DNA of 40,149 bases from Collinsella sp. AF23-2 (GCF_003459245.1 NZ_QRVG01000019.1:1-40149), one strand, 5' to 3'; positions 15,963 through 26,033 are shown, counted from the stretch's first letter. The notes: generated by a model from the sequence alone, not told the origin. Numbers and translations are program-made.

Positions 15963-17117
15963 CTAGAAGCTACCGCGCTTCAGGAAGTCAGGAAGCTCGA
16001 ACTGGTCGTTGCCAAAGTTGGGCAGCTCGGTACCACCGACGTTGCGGGTCGGAGCGGCCTGAGCCGGGCTGGCAGCCGGAGCGGTGCGCTGCGGCTCAGC
16101 GGAAGCAGCAGCCTTGCTCTGAGACTGCTGAGCAGCAAAGAGCTCGTCCTGACGGTTGACGTTGGAGTCGGAGAAGCCCGTAGCGATGACGGTGATACGC
16201 ACCTGATCGCCCAGGGACTCGTCGACAACGGTACCGAAGATGATGTTGGCCTCGGGGTCGACGGCGTTGGCGACAACGTCGGCGGCGTCGCTGATCTCCT
16301 GGATGCCCAGGTCCTTGGAACCGGCAATGGAGAGCAGCACGCGCGTGGCACCATCGATGGAGCTCTCGAGCAGCGGGCTGGAGATGGCCTGCTGGGCAGC
16401 GTCGACGGCACGAGTATCCCCAGAAGAGGTACCGATACCCATCATGGCGGTACCGGCCTGCTTCATGATGGTCTTAACATCGGCGAAGTCCAGGTTGATA
16501 ATACCGGGGACGGTGATGAGGTCGGTGATGCCCTGGGTGCCCTGGGAAAGGACGCCATCGGCAATCGCGAAGGCCTCGAGCATGGTGGTCTTCTTCTCGG
16601 CGATGTCGAGCAGCTTATCGTTAGGGATGACGATCATGGTATCGACGCAATCGGAGAGGGTCTTGATGCCCTCCTCGGCGCTCTTCTTGCGCTTGCGGCC
16701 CTCGAAGGTGAAGGGCTTGGTCACGACGGCGACGGTCAGTGCGCCGACCTCGTTCATCGCGATATCGGCAACGATGGGAGCAGCACCGGTACCGGTGCCA
16801 CCGCCCTCGCCACAGGTGATGAACACCATGTCGGCGCCAGCGAGCGCCTCGGCAATGTCGTCGCGGGACTCATCGGCAGCCTTGCGGCCAACCTCGGGGT
16901 TGGCGCCGGCGCCGAGGCCGCGGGTAAGGTCGGTGCCGATGTGCACCTTGATATCGGCATCAGAGATCGCGAGTGCCTGAGCATCGGTGTTGATGGCAAC
17001 AAACTCGACGCCGCGGATGCCCTCTTCGATCATTCGATTGACCGCGTTGGTACCGCCGCCGCCGACGCCGACCACCTTAATGACGGCAAGGTAGTTGTTG
17101 ATCTCTGTCTCGTGCAT
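15963..17117 (-). CDS. ftsZ: Cell division GTPase FtsZ
   Basis: FtsZ polymerises with GTP into the division ring. In the 384-residue protein the first glycine loop [13 protein letters not shown] is at about 17-29, and the tubulin signature [12 protein letters not shown] is at 103-114. The T7 loop [11 protein letters not shown] carries the catalytic aspartates. A poorly conserved Ala/Gln/Pro linker precedes the C-terminal peptide [11 protein letters not shown], which binds partners such as SepF. The start at 17117 (MHETEINNY) follows GGAGGACC; the frame is open 30 bases further but without a site. A 199-base gene-free leader before ftsQ suggests its own promoter. Confidence 0.97.
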   Translation of the reverse strand: MHETEINNYLAVIKVVGVGGGGTNAVNRMIEEGIRGVEFVAINTDAQALAISDADIKVHIGTDLTRGLGAGANPEVGRKAADESRDDIAEALAGADMVFITCGEGGGTGTGAAPIVADIAMNEVGALTVAVVTKPFTFEGRKRKKSAEEGIKTLSDCVDTMIVIPNDKLLDIAEKKTTMLEAFAIADGVLSQGTQGITDLITVPGIINLDFADVKTIMKQAGTAMMGIGTSSGDTRAVDAAQQAISSPLLESSIDGATRVLLSIAGSKDLGIQEISDAADVVANAVDPEANIIFGTVVDESLGDQVRITVIATGFSDSNVNRQDELFAAQQSQSKAAASAEPQRTAPAASPAQAAPTRNVGGTELPNFGNDQFELPDFLKRGSF

Positions 17118-17316
17118 GTCGGTCCTCCGAACAAAGGTTATAGCCATAGCATGGGTCGACCCCTGCGCACATTAACCTTCAGGTTGAAAGTAAATGCAAA
17201 GGTAAACCGTATTATGTTTGCACATTATGAACGTATCAGTCAAATAATTGACCGTGAAAACCAAACAAACCAGATAAACGGCGTGGTATGGCCCCTCAAC
17301 AAAGCATCAACCAGCG
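17118..17316 (-). promoter_or_regulatory. AT-rich leader of ftsZ
   Basis: This 199-base spacer is clearly richer in A/T than the genes around it. On the minus strand it holds TTGCAT - 17 bases - GTTAAT as a weak promoter candidate, with the dyad AACCTGAAGGTT overlapping the -10 box. It also holds GTCAATTATTTGAC and two ATTATG-containing half repeats at 17211-17230. Which of these is used cannot be told from sequence. Confidence 0.4.
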
Positions 17317-18573
17317 CTACGAGGTCGGAGCATTCCTAAATGTGTAGTTGCCCGGAGAGCGCACATTGATATACGTTACGCCCTCTACCTGCGAAAGCAA
17401 CTTGGTGACTACGCGTTCCTTCTTGGCGATATCGTCCGAATCGCCCAGCGACACCTCAATGCCGTTATTGAGGTTTGCCGAGATGGCTTCGACCGAAGGC
17501 GTGGAAATATCCTTGACTTGTCCCAAGAACTCGCTCGAAAAACCACGCACATAATCCAAGCCAGCCTTAACGGCCTTGGAGCTCACCGCCTGGCCGGAAA
17601 CCGGAGCGACATCCGCCGAGACATCAGTCAGCAACACCGCACCATAGTGCTTAGCGAGCGCCAATGCGGCATCAATGCCGGTCAGGGTATTTGAGCCCTG
17701 CCCTGTCGTGATGACGTTGCCCTGGTCGTCCACTTCGACCGACGTCGACAGCGGGGCGATCCAGGTGTCATCATCCCCGATGGCCCAGGCAAGGTCATCG
17801 GAGCTGATATAGGCAATTGCGATGACCTTGCGCTCCATCGGCGTAATGATGAGCGTATGCGGGAACTGACGCTGGACATCCACGCCCGAGACCCACGGGT
17901 TCTGCTTGAGGTCCTCGGTAATCTGGTCGGGATCGACGTTAAAAAGCGACGTTCCCTCGGGCAAATCGATCAGCTGGATAGCATCGTGCTTCGTCACATG
18001 CTCGCTGCCTTGAATCTGAATATCAGTGGCGGTAAACAATCCAGAGTTAATCACCACGATGGCAACGACGACGAGCACGGCCAAGACGGCCAGAACGCCG
18101 CCCACGATTTTGCCTTTGCCTGTAACGACAGAAGCGGCGTCTGATGTTTTATTTACCATCGCCCCAAGTGAAGACAACGGGTTGACGCCTTTTTTACTCG
18201 AAGGCTTCTTGGCGGTAGCCGGCACCGATGTCAGCGAGCGCGGTTTCGATGCGCCCAGCGTGCGACCCGGACGCGCCGCCTTAGTTCCTGTCGAGGGTTT
18301 AGGAGTTGCCATAGGACGGGCAGGCTTGACGCCCATAACAGGCTTTGACGTCACCGAGGGACGCGAGGACTTTTTTTCGGCCGGACGATTACCGAGCTGC
18401 GAGCCGACGACCGGACGACCGGCCTGTCGAACATGCCCGACAGACTTAGAGTGCGCGACGGTATTGCGTTGAGGTTTGGCAGGCGCGCCGGAACGCCCTC
18501 CGGCGCGGCGGAAGGTGGGTTTCGATGCTCTAGAAGCCGAGGAATTTAACTTCCGGTCTGAGCTCGATGCCAT
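17317..18573 (-). CDS. ftsQ: Cell division protein FtsQ with long basic tail
   Basis: FtsQ/DivIB bridges cytoplasmic and external parts of the divisome. The 418-residue protein has an unusually long cytoplasmic tail (1-155) rich in Lys, Arg, Ser and Pro with repeated KP/RP steps. One membrane helix follows (about 156-177). A POTRA domain begins at ATDIQIQGSEHVTKHDAIQL (about 181-250) and a beta domain reaches the C-terminus. The start ATG at 18573 has an excellent GGGAGGCGT site and lies 44 bases inside the murB coding end, in another frame. No other start is available downstream for many codons. Confidence 0.85.
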   Translation of the reverse strand: MASSSDRKLNSSASRASKPTFRRAGGRSGAPAKPQRNTVAHSKSVGHVRQAGRPVVGSQLGNRPAEKKSSRPSVTSKPVMGVKPARPMATPKPSTGTKAARPGRTLGASKPRSLTSVPATAKKPSSKKGVNPLSSLGAMVNKTSDAASVVTGKGKIVGGVLAVLAVLVVVAIVVINSGLFTATDIQIQGSEHVTKHDAIQLIDLPEGTSLFNVDPDQITEDLKQNPWVSGVDVQRQFPHTLIITPMERKVIAIAYISSDDLAWAIGDDDTWIAPLSTSVEVDDQGNVITTGQGSNTLTGIDAALALAKHYGAVLLTDVSADVAPVSGQAVSSKAVKAGLDYVRGFSSEFLGQVKDISTPSVEAISANLNNGIEVSLGDSDDIAKKERVVTKLLSQVEGVTYINVRSPGNYTFRNAPTS

Positions 18574-19441
18574 ACGCCTCCCTCACCTTTCCGTGCACAT
18601 GTCTGATAACCGCGGCAACGTCATCGGCCGAGGCAGTTCCGTTATTAACGATAAAATTAGCGTGAACGGGCGAAACTTCCGCGCCGCCAATCGAAAAACC
18701 CTTTAATCCACAATCCTCGATAAGCTTGCCCACGCTCGCATCGGGCGGGTTGCGAAAGACCGACCCGCAGGATGCGCGACCCATGGGCTGCGTACGCTTG
18801 CGCCTCGTCAGGTACCGTTCCATGCGCTCGCGAATGTCGGCCTTGGGCGCCGGTTTAAGCTTGAGCACGCACTCGAGGATGATCTCATTGCGGGGAAGGC
18901 TACATTCGCGGTAGCCCCAAGTGATCTCGGACCCCGCATAATGTTTGATACCGGATGCCGGGTCAAACGTTACGACATCCTCAACCAGCGAGCCAATCCA
19001 CTCGGTCCGTGTGCCGGCATTCATAGATATCGCACCGCCGACCGAACCAGGGATGCCAACGGCAAACTCAAGGCCCGAGAGGCTCCGCGACAGGGCATCG
19101 TTAACCAGGCGCGCAAACATCACGCCCGCACCGACCGTCAGCGTACAACCGTCATCGGCAACAACCGTGCGCTGAAACTCACGTCCGAGCGAAATGACGG
19201 CACCGCGATAACCGCCATCGGCAACCAGCAGATTGGAGCCCTTGCCAATGATGACCCACGGCACCTGCTCGCGATCGAGCACCGCCACGGCGCGGCGGAG
19301 AGCATGATAGCTATGGCACGTCACAAAGAGGTCGGCCTTGCCGCCGATACGATAGCTCGTATGACGCGCAAGGCGCTCGTCCTCGATCACATCCGTGTCG
19401 ATCATGCCCGAGAGCGCCATGACGGCGTTAAACAGACCCAT
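18530..19441 (-). CDS. murB: UDP-N-acetylenolpyruvoylglucosamine reductase MurB
   Basis: MurB reduces the enolpyruvyl group to give UDP-MurNAc, using NADPH and FAD. The 303-residue protein has the FAD segments HTSYRIGGKADLFV and IIGKGSNLLVADGG, then GIPGSVGGAISMNAG. The proton-donor serine lies in SCGSVFRNP, and the C-terminal catalytic glutamate is in ELRPEVKFLG. The length and the missing extra loop place it among type II-like Gram-positive MurBs. It starts 5 bases after murC and its end overlaps ftsQ by 44 bases. Confidence 0.95.
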   Translation of the reverse strand: MGLFNAVMALSGMIDTDVIEDERLARHTSYRIGGKADLFVTCHSYHALRRAVAVLDREQVPWVIIGKGSNLLVADGGYRGAVISLGREFQRTVVADDGCTLTVGAGVMFARLVNDALSRSLSGLEFAVGIPGSVGGAISMNAGTRTEWIGSLVEDVVTFDPASGIKHYAGSEITWGYRECSLPRNEIILECVLKLKPAPKADIRERMERYLTRRKRTQPMGRASCGSVFRNPPDASVGKLIEDCGLKGFSIGGAEVSPVHANFIVNNGTASADDVAAVIRHVHGKVREAYGIELRPEVKFLGF

Positions 19442-19446
19442 TAGAC

Positions 19447-20865
19447 TTAAGCGTCTTTCTTGGCAGTCAGATACTCAATGAACTCGGGACCGACGGTCGT
19501 AACGTCACCGGCACCCATAGTGAGCAGCAGGTCGCCCTCGCCCACCATCTGCTCGAGCTCCTGATTGAGCTCAAGACGGCTAGAGCAGTACACGACCTCC
19601 TTGCCAGGATGCTTGGCGCGCACGGTATCGGCGAGCATCTTAGAGGTGACACCCGGAATGGGCATCTCGCCAGCCGAGAACACATCGATCAGCAGCAGTT
19701 TATCGGCATTGGCAAATGCATCGGCAAAGTCGTCGCACAGAGCCTGCAGGCGCGAATAGCGGTGCGGCTGGAACACGACGTCGACGTGCTTGTAACCCAG
19801 CGACGAAGCGGCAGCAAGCGTCGCCTTGATCTCGGTGGGATGATGGCCGTAATCATCAACTACGGTAATGCCATCGATATCGCCCACGTGGGTAAAGCGA
19901 CGGCGGACGCCCTCAAAGCTCGAGAGCGCCTTGGCGGCGGCGTCGATGTCAAGGCCCAGGACATGGGCGACGGTGAGCACCGCCGTGGCGTTGAGCATGT
20001 TGTGGCGACCGGGATTGCTCTTGATCTCCACAGCGCGCTCAGTGCCGTCCTCAAAGCGAACGATAAAGTCACTCTGGATGCCCTTGACATCCGGGTGCAT
20101 GCAGACGATGTCGTTGCTCTCGGCAAAGCCGTAGGAAAGCACGTGACGGCCCGTCGACTTGGCGAGCTCGACCAGATGCGGGTCCTCACCGCAGACGATG
20201 ACGGTGCCGTCCTCGCCCACCAGGCTCATGAATTTGGCGAAAGTTGCCTCGATCTCCTCGATACCCGAGTAGTGATCGAGGTGGTCGGCCTCGACGTTGG
20301 TCACAATGACTACGTTGGGGTTCAGGAACAGGAAGGAGCTGTCGGACTCGTCGGCCTCGGCGACAAAGTAGTCGCCCGAGCCGTTCTTGCCGTTCGTGTC
20401 ATAGCCCTCAACGATGCCACCGATCAGGAAGCTCGGATCCAGACCCATGCGGTCGAGCATGGTGGCACACATCGAAGACGTGGTGGTCTTGCCATGCGTG
20501 CCGGCAACAGCGACGGTGGTGTAGCCGTGGCCCAAAGCAGAGAGCATCTTGGCACGGGGCCACACGGGAATACCAAGCTCGCGAGCACGCACGAGTTCAG
20601 GGTTGGACTCCGGAATAGCGGTGGAGACAACAACCACGTCGGGCTTGACCTCGTCGATCGTGGCGGCCTCATGGCCCACATGCACCTTCACACCAGCGCG
20701 GGTAAGCTGGCGGATATAACGTGACGTCTTAAGGTCGGAGCCGGTAACGGCATAACCGCGCTCGTGCAGAACGAGGGCGATGCCGCTCATGCCGGCGCCG
20801 CCGATACCGATAAAGTGGGCGCTCTTAAACTCGGGCGCGGAGGTTGCAGTCTGGGAATCAGCCAT
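19447..20865 (-). CDS. murC: UDP-N-acetylmuramate-L-alanine ligase MurC
   Basis: MurC adds the first amino acid to UDP-MurNAc. The 472-residue protein shows the Rossmann start FIGIGGAGMSGIA at 18-30, the ATP loop AGTHGKTT at 121-128, ADESDSSFL for metal and substrate, and VVDDYGHHPTEI in the C-terminal domain, typical of MurC. ATG at 20865 follows AAGGAGT at about 10 bases; a GTG at 20892 lies before that site and is not preferred. A 97-base spacer separates it from murG. Confidence 0.96.
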   Translation of the reverse strand: MADSQTATSAPEFKSAHFIGIGGAGMSGIALVLHERGYAVTGSDLKTSRYIRQLTRAGVKVHVGHEAATIDEVKPDVVVVSTAIPESNPELVRARELGIPVWPRAKMLSALGHGYTTVAVAGTHGKTTTSSMCATMLDRMGLDPSFLIGGIVEGYDTNGKNGSGDYFVAEADESDSSFLFLNPNVVIVTNVEADHLDHYSGIEEIEATFAKFMSLVGEDGTVIVCGEDPHLVELAKSTGRHVLSYGFAESNDIVCMHPDVKGIQSDFIVRFEDGTERAVEIKSNPGRHNMLNATAVLTVAHVLGLDIDAAAKALSSFEGVRRRFTHVGDIDGITVVDDYGHHPTEIKATLAAASSLGYKHVDVVFQPHRYSRLQALCDDFADAFANADKLLLIDVFSAGEMPIPGVTSKMLADTVRAKHPGKEVVYCSSRLELNQELEQMVGEGDLLLTMGAGDVTTVGPEFIEYLTAKKDA

Positions 20866-20962
20866 GTGCTCGTGTACTCCTTGCGTAAACACTGCCTGTA
20901 ACCCGTTAACTGTACCGCACCTACCGCATCAGCGCGAGGGCGACCGAAGATATCCCGTCTAA

Positions 20963-22078
20963 CTAACGCAAACCCTCTACCGCATCCGCCAGAAGAGCGG
21001 CGGCTCTATCCTGAGCCAGACCACGCGCCGCCTGACGCATGGCGTCGCGCGCCGCCGCGTCATCGACCAGGTGCAGCAGCTCATCGGCAAAGGCAGAACC
21101 GTCGATATCGGCATCGGCGCAGAGCACGCCGGCCCCGGCGTCGACCAGATAACGAGCATTGGTGGTTTGGTGGTCGGCCGTCGCATGCGGATACGGCACG
21201 AGCACCGAGGGCACGGCGAGCGCAGCGATCTCGGCCACGCTCGATGCACCCGAACGCGAGAGCACCAAATCGGCAGCAGCCAGCATATCGCCCATGTTGT
21301 CGATGTAAGGCTGGACGCGGTAACGCTTCGCCTCCTCGGGCGTCAGCGCCAAAGCGCGCTCGGTCTCCTCAAAGCCGTCGGCACCCGTCGAATGCAACAC
21401 ATAGAGGTTCTTGCGCGAAAGCAGCTCGTTTTTGAGCGAAGTCACGCGCTCGTTGAGGTGCTGGGCGCCAAGTGAACCGCCAAAGACGAGCAGCAGCGTA
21501 GCGTCCTCGGGAACGCCAAGTGCCTTGCGGCCACGATCGCGATCGCCCTCGATCACCGAGCGACGTACGGGGTTGCCGGTCATGAGCACGTGGTCAGGGT
21601 CACCTTCGCGCTCAAAGACCGAACGCGCTGCCGGCACCGAGATGCACACGCGGGCGGCGTGGGAGTTCATCATCTTGTTGGCCAGGCCCGGAACAGAGTT
21701 CTGCTCATGCAGCAGATACGGAACGCCTGCGCCCTTGCACCACCCCAACAGCGGAACCTCGACATAGGCACCAAAACCGATGGCGGCATCGGGCTTGCCG
21801 ACCTTTGAGAAATGATTGGCGAGCGCACGCTTGGCCTTATTGACACGCCACAGCGAGGTCAGCGCCGTCCAAGGACGGGAGCGGTCGAAGCCCGTGACCG
21901 TAATGGGCACAAAATCAAACCCAGCCTCGGGGACCAGACGACCCTCGAGCTTGCGCGACTGGCCCACGAACACAACGTGGTGGCCACGGTCATGCAGCTC
22001 CTCGGCCAAAGCGAGCGCGGGGTTAATGTGTCCTGCCGTGCCGCCGGCTGCAATAGCAACGGTCATCTTATCGGTCAT
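20963..22078 (-). CDS. murG: Lipid II synthase MurG
   Basis: MurG transfers GlcNAc to lipid I on the inner membrane face. The 371-residue GT-B glycosyltransferase has the N-terminal glycine loop AAGGTAGHINPALALA and the AYVEVPLLGW / LHEQNSVPGLANK segments. In the C-terminal domain it has LLVFGGSLGAQHLNE and the UDP-GlcNAc site SRSGASSVAEIAALAVPSVLVPYP. ATG at 22078 follows AAGGGAC; a second ATG is at 22066. Its start overlaps the ftsW end by 11 bases. Confidence 0.96.
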   Translation of the reverse strand: MTDKMTVAIAAGGTAGHINPALALAEELHDRGHHVVFVGQSRKLEGRLVPEAGFDFVPITVTGFDRSRPWTALTSLWRVNKAKRALANHFSKVGKPDAAIGFGAYVEVPLLGWCKGAGVPYLLHEQNSVPGLANKMMNSHAARVCISVPAARSVFEREGDPDHVLMTGNPVRRSVIEGDRDRGRKALGVPEDATLLLVFGGSLGAQHLNERVTSLKNELLSRKNLYVLHSTGADGFEETERALALTPEEAKRYRVQPYIDNMGDMLAAADLVLSRSGASSVAEIAALAVPSVLVPYPHATADHQTTNARYLVDAGAGVLCADADIDGSAFADELLHLVDDAAARDAMRQAARGLAQDRAAALLADAVEGLR

Positions 22079-23588
22079 GGTAGTCCCTTCGTACACGCGG
22101 TCCCTGGTCGTCGGTGCGCAAACGCGCCGACGGGTCCGAGTTCAAATCGATTCGATTATATCCGCCGCCCGCGCTGCGAGGGCTGGGGCGCTGCGGACGA
22201 CCTTGCGGCGCCGTCCGCGGACGTGGACGAGCTGCCGGCTCGGTCGCAGAGCCATCCAGAACGGTAAAGCCGTTACGCGAAGATCGCTCGCCGCGTACGT
22301 GGGGCACGCCGGCGGTACTCTCATCCATAACGGCAAAGCTCTCGCGGCGACGGTCGTACTCATCGCGACGGGCGCTCTCGTACGAAACGCGCAGGATCAG
22401 ACCGGCAAGCATAAGCGACACAATAATCGACGAACCGCCGTAGCTAATAAACGGCAACGGTTTGCCCGTCATGGGAAACACGTTGAGGATGCCCAGCGCA
22501 TTGATCAAAAGCTGCACCGCGAGAATGACCGCGGAGCCAGACGCCATGAGCGCGCCCCGACGATCGGTCGCCTGCTCGGCAATGCGAAACGCCGAGTAGA
22601 TCAGCATCGCAAACACCAAGAAGAACAGCACGGTTCCGACAAAACCGACTTCCTCGCCAATGATGGCCAGGATGTAGTCATTGTGCGCCTCGGGCAGATA
22701 CGAGTACTTCATGGTTGAGTTGCCGATGCCACGGCCGAACAGACCGCCCGAGGCAAAGGCCATGATGGCAAGCGTGGCCTGATAGCCGTCACCATACTCG
22801 TCGGCCCAAGGGTTCAAGGCAACCTGAATACGCACCATACGGTATGGCTCTGCGACAAGCGCAATCACGATCACGAGAATGCCGAAGATTAGCACGCCGA
22901 TGATAAATCTGGGGTCGAGACCCGCAAACAACGCCATGCACATGAGGGTCAACAGGATGATCAGGACGGTACCGAAATCGGGCTGGATAAAGATCAGAAA
23001 GAGCGAAATGCCCAGGTAGATGCCCATCTTGCGAAGGAATTCGTTGATGTTGCCACCGGGCGAAAAGAAGCGATCGAGCATGATGGCCGAATACGCAATG
23101 GCAAATGGCTTTAAAAACTCGGAAGGCTGGAACTGAATGCCGGCGATGTTGAGCCAGCGCGTGGCGCCACGGCTGCCGCTGCCCACCAAGAACACCAGAA
23201 ACAGTAGCCCTATCATGCCTATGAGGAAGATCCTGAGCACGTCTTCCCCAAACCAACTGTCCGGCAAGATGCGCACGATGGCAACCATAGCCAGCACGCC
23301 AACTCCGGCAAACGCGGCTTGCCGAAACAGAAAAAACGTCGCCGAGCCATTCTCGTGCAGCGCCTCGACCGAAGACGCCGAGTACACCATCAGCAGGCCA
23401 AAGCACACCAAGGTAAACAGGCAGGCCATGAATATCAGACGGGGGCGCATGATACGGGCGGGAACGCCGGCAATATAGCGTTCGCTAAACGTCTGCCCGC
23501 CGCGACCGGAACGCGGTGTGCTGCGCCGCGAGGAACCACGGTCCGAGTCGGGCCTCCTCATACCTTGTCGGGGGCTCTCCTCTCTCAC
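22068..23588 (-). CDS. ftsW: Septal SEDS glycosyltransferase FtsW
   Basis: FtsW polymerises lipid II at the septum together with the class B penicillin-binding protein FtsI. The ~506-residue protein has a basic N-terminal tail (to about residue 45), ten membrane segments, and the SEDS motifs GATRWLNIAGIQFQPSEFLKP (in outline) and PMTGKPLPFISYGGSSI. A disordered basic C-terminal tail of about 100 residues follows. The start is uncertain: GTG at 23588 has AGGGG six bases before it, TTG at 23594 and ATG at 23561 are alternatives. It lies 9 bases from murD. Confidence 0.93.
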   Translation of the reverse strand: MREESPRQGMRRPDSDRGSSRRSTPRSGRGGQTFSERYIAGVPARIMRPRLIFMACLFTLVCFGLLMVYSASSVEALHENGSATFFLFRQAAFAGVGVLAMVAIVRILPDSWFGEDVLRIFLIGMIGLLFLVFLVGSGSRGATRWLNIAGIQFQPSEFLKPFAIAYSAIMLDRFFSPGGNINEFLRKMGIYLGISLFLIFIQPDFGTVLIILLTLMCMALFAGLDPRFIIGVLIFGILVIVIALVAEPYRMVRIQVALNPWADEYGDGYQATLAIMAFASGGLFGRGIGNSTMKYSYLPEAHNDYILAIIGEEVGFVGTVLFFLVFAMLIYSAFRIAEQATDRRGALMASGSAVILAVQLLINALGILNVFPMTGKPLPFISYGGSSIIVSLMLAGLILRVSYESARRDEYDRRRESFAVMDESTAGVPHVRGERSSRNGFTVLDGSATEPAARPRPRTAPQGRPQRPSPRSAGGGYNRIDLNSDPSARLRTDDQGPRVRRDYHDR

Positions 23589-23597
23589 CGGCAACCC

Positions 23598-25004
23598 CTA
23601 TTCCATTTGCGATTTCGCCGCAGCGGCAAGCTGCGCCACATAGTCCTTAAACACGCGGCCGCGCTCCTCATAGCCCGAGAACTCATCGAACGAAGAGCAG
23701 GCAGGAGAAAGTAAGATCACGTCGCCACGGCTAGACAGCGAACGGGCAACGTCCACGGCATCGCGTAGGTCATCCGCCTGGGCGATATCCACATCGCCAT
23801 CGACATCGGCCTCGTCCATAGCGGCGGTGAAGCGCTCGCGCGCATCGCCAAAGCAGACGACCGAGCGCACGTTATCCATAACAACGCGCGCGAAGTCCGT
23901 GAGCGGCGTGCCCTTATCGTGGCCGCCGAGCAGCAAGATCACGTCGTCATCGGGAAATGCCGTCAGTGCCTTCTCGACCGCGTCGGTGTTGGTCGCCTTG
24001 GAATCGTTGACGTAGCGCACACCGTCAATCTCGCCGCACGGCTCCACGCGATGCTCGAGCGGCTGGAACGAGGCCAGACCGCGGCGGACACCATCGACAT
24101 CGGCACCGACGGCCAGAGCAGCCGTGGCGGCACATAAGGCATTGATGACATTGTGGTGGCCCGAGATCTTGAGCTCGGACGTGGCGACAAGCTGAGTCTC
24201 GACGCCCTTCAGGCGCACGACCATTTTGCCGTCGCGCACAAAGGCGGCGTCTGCACCCTCGGGCTCGTCAAAAGCGACCTTGCAGATGCGGCGACCCGGC
24301 GTATAGATGTACTCATCGAACTCGTGAATGCCGGCGTCTTCGACGTCGACAACCACCAGATCGTCATCGACCATATTGTCAAACAGCTTGATCTTGGCAA
24401 GCGCATAGTTCTTATGGCTCTTATGCCAGCCCAAGTGGTCGGGAGTGATGTTGAGCAGCACTGCCACGCGAGGGTGGAGCTCGGTGGTCGTAGCAATCTG
24501 ATAGCTCGAGAGCTCAGCCACAAACCACTCGTTGTGGGCTCGGCCGTCAATCTCGTTGACCGGCGGCTCGCCGATGTTGCCGACAGCTACGCTGGCCTCG
24601 CCGGCAGCCTTGAGCAGATAATCGGTCAGCGACGTGGTGGTCGTCTTACCGTTGGTGCCCGTGATGGCAATCCAGTTATCGGGCGACAGGCGATAGGCAA
24701 ACTCTGGCTCACCCATAATCTGAGCGGCATGTTCGCGCCCGGCCTTAAAGAAGCCCGAGAACTCCGAGATGCCCGGGCACGTCACGCATACGTCATAGGC
24801 GCCCTCGACCTGTTCGGTCCCATAGACAAACGACGCACCAGCAGCCTCGAGCGCACGCGTGGCGTCATTGGGCTCAGAGGTGCCGCCGCCATACACGGTA
24901 ACGGCGCTTACGCGCTCGGGATGTGCCAGCGCCCAGCGGGCGACATCGAGACCGGATTTGCCCTGACCCAAAACGAGCAGGCTAAAGACATCAGCAAGAG
25001 GCAT
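23598..25004 (-). CDS. murD: UDP-N-acetylmuramoylalanine-D-glutamate ligase MurD
   Basis: MurD adds D-glutamate to UDP-MurNAc-L-Ala. The 468-residue protein has an N-terminal domain beginning VLGQGKSGLDVARW and the ATP loop GTNGKTTT at 116-123. ELSSYQIATT binds substrate, NITPDHLGWH carries metal and phosphate contacts, and the C-terminal domain has VNDSKATNTDAVEKAL and ILLLGGHDKG, both typical of MurD. It starts 9 bases after mraY. Confidence 0.96.
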   Translation of the reverse strand: MPLADVFSLLVLGQGKSGLDVARWALAHPERVSAVTVYGGGTSEPNDATRALEAAGASFVYGTEQVEGAYDVCVTCPGISEFSGFFKAGREHAAQIMGEPEFAYRLSPDNWIAITGTNGKTTTTSLTDYLLKAAGEASVAVGNIGEPPVNEIDGRAHNEWFVAELSSYQIATTTELHPRVAVLLNITPDHLGWHKSHKNYALAKIKLFDNMVDDDLVVVDVEDAGIHEFDEYIYTPGRRICKVAFDEPEGADAAFVRDGKMVVRLKGVETQLVATSELKISGHHNVINALCAATAALAVGADVDGVRRGLASFQPLEHRVEPCGEIDGVRYVNDSKATNTDAVEKALTAFPDDDVILLLGGHDKGTPLTDFARVVMDNVRSVVCFGDARERFTAAMDEADVDGDVDIAQADDLRDAVDVARSLSSRGDVILLSPACSSFDEFSGYEERGRVFKDYVAQLAAAAKSQME

Positions 25005-25013
25005 GAAAGACCA

Positions 25014-26033
25014 CTATCCCAACTGGAAGAACAGAGCAAGGCCAACGGCACCAAATGCCGCAGCGATAATCCAAAAACGGATGACGACCTTAGTCTCGGC
25101 CCAACCCTTCTTTTCGAAATGATGATGGATGGGCGCCATAAGGAAGACGCGCTTGTGCGTAAAGTGGAAGTAGACAACCTGAATCATGACCGACAGAGTC
25201 TCAACGATAAACAGGCCGCCGATGATGAGGGAGACGACCTCGGTGTTGGTCATGATGGACGTGCAGGCAAACGCGGCGCCCAGAGCAAGCGAGCCGGTAT
25301 CGCCCATAAAGATGCTCGCCGGATAGCAGTTGAACCACAGAAAGCCCAAGCAGGCACCGGCACACGCGGTGCAGAAGATGGACAGGTTCACGTCTCCGTG
25401 CAAAAACGCCATGGCAGCCATGGCGAGCATGGCGATCATGGAGGTGCCGCCAGCAAGACCGTCAAGGCCATCGGTCAGGTTCACGGCATTAGAAAGACCG
25501 GCAATCATCAGCCAGCAAAAGACAATATAGAGCCACGGGAACGAATAGCCGCAGATGGTGGTCGAAAGCACGCCAAGGTCGATCGTCAACCCACCGGGAA
25601 AACGAATCTCGGGGGCGACGCCGCACCAGTTGACGGCAAGTACCGTAAAGGCGACACAGATAATGGTTAGGCCGATCATCTTGGCATGGGGCGTCAGACC
25701 GAGCGAGCGCCCATGCGTAACGGAAGTCAGATCGTCGATCAGGCCCAGCACGCCGGTCGCCAGCGTGGCGAGCAGCACGAGCACGAGCTCAGTGGTGAGC
25801 TTGCCCATCAGCAGGCAGGTCAGCGAGATCGCGACGAGGATGACAACACCACCCATGGTGGGCGTTCCCTGCTTAACCAAATGACGCTTGGGGCCGTCGG
25901 CACGAACCTGCTGGCCGATACCCTCGACCTTGAGCAGCTTGATCCACCACGGCATGAGCAGCAGCGCAATGGCGGCGGCGATGCCAAGCCCCAAAAAAGC
26001 CTGATACGTTGGATACGAGGGATTGCCGAACAT
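25014..26033 (-). CDS. mraY: Phospho-MurNAc-pentapeptide transferase MraY
   Basis: MraY loads the pentapeptide precursor on undecaprenyl phosphate to form lipid I. The 339-residue membrane protein has about ten helices. Active-site stretches are HLVKQGTPTMGG at 51-62, the acidic pair in GLIDDLTSV at 98-106, NLTDGLDGLAGG, FMGDTGSLALG and the histidine cluster APIHHHFEKKGW near the C-terminus. It begins 3 bases after murF. Confidence 0.96.
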   Translation of the reverse strand: MFGNPSYPTYQAFLGLGIAAAIALLLMPWWIKLLKVEGIGQQVRADGPKRHLVKQGTPTMGGVVILVAISLTCLLMGKLTTELVLVLLATLATGVLGLIDDLTSVTHGRSLGLTPHAKMIGLTIICVAFTVLAVNWCGVAPEIRFPGGLTIDLGVLSTTICGYSFPWLYIVFCWLMIAGLSNAVNLTDGLDGLAGGTSMIAMLAMAAMAFLHGDVNLSIFCTACAGACLGFLWFNCYPASIFMGDTGSLALGAAFACTSIMTNTEVVSLIIGGLFIVETLSVMIQVVYFHFTHKRVFLMAPIHHHFEKKGWAETKVVIRFWIIAAAFGAVGLALFFQLG

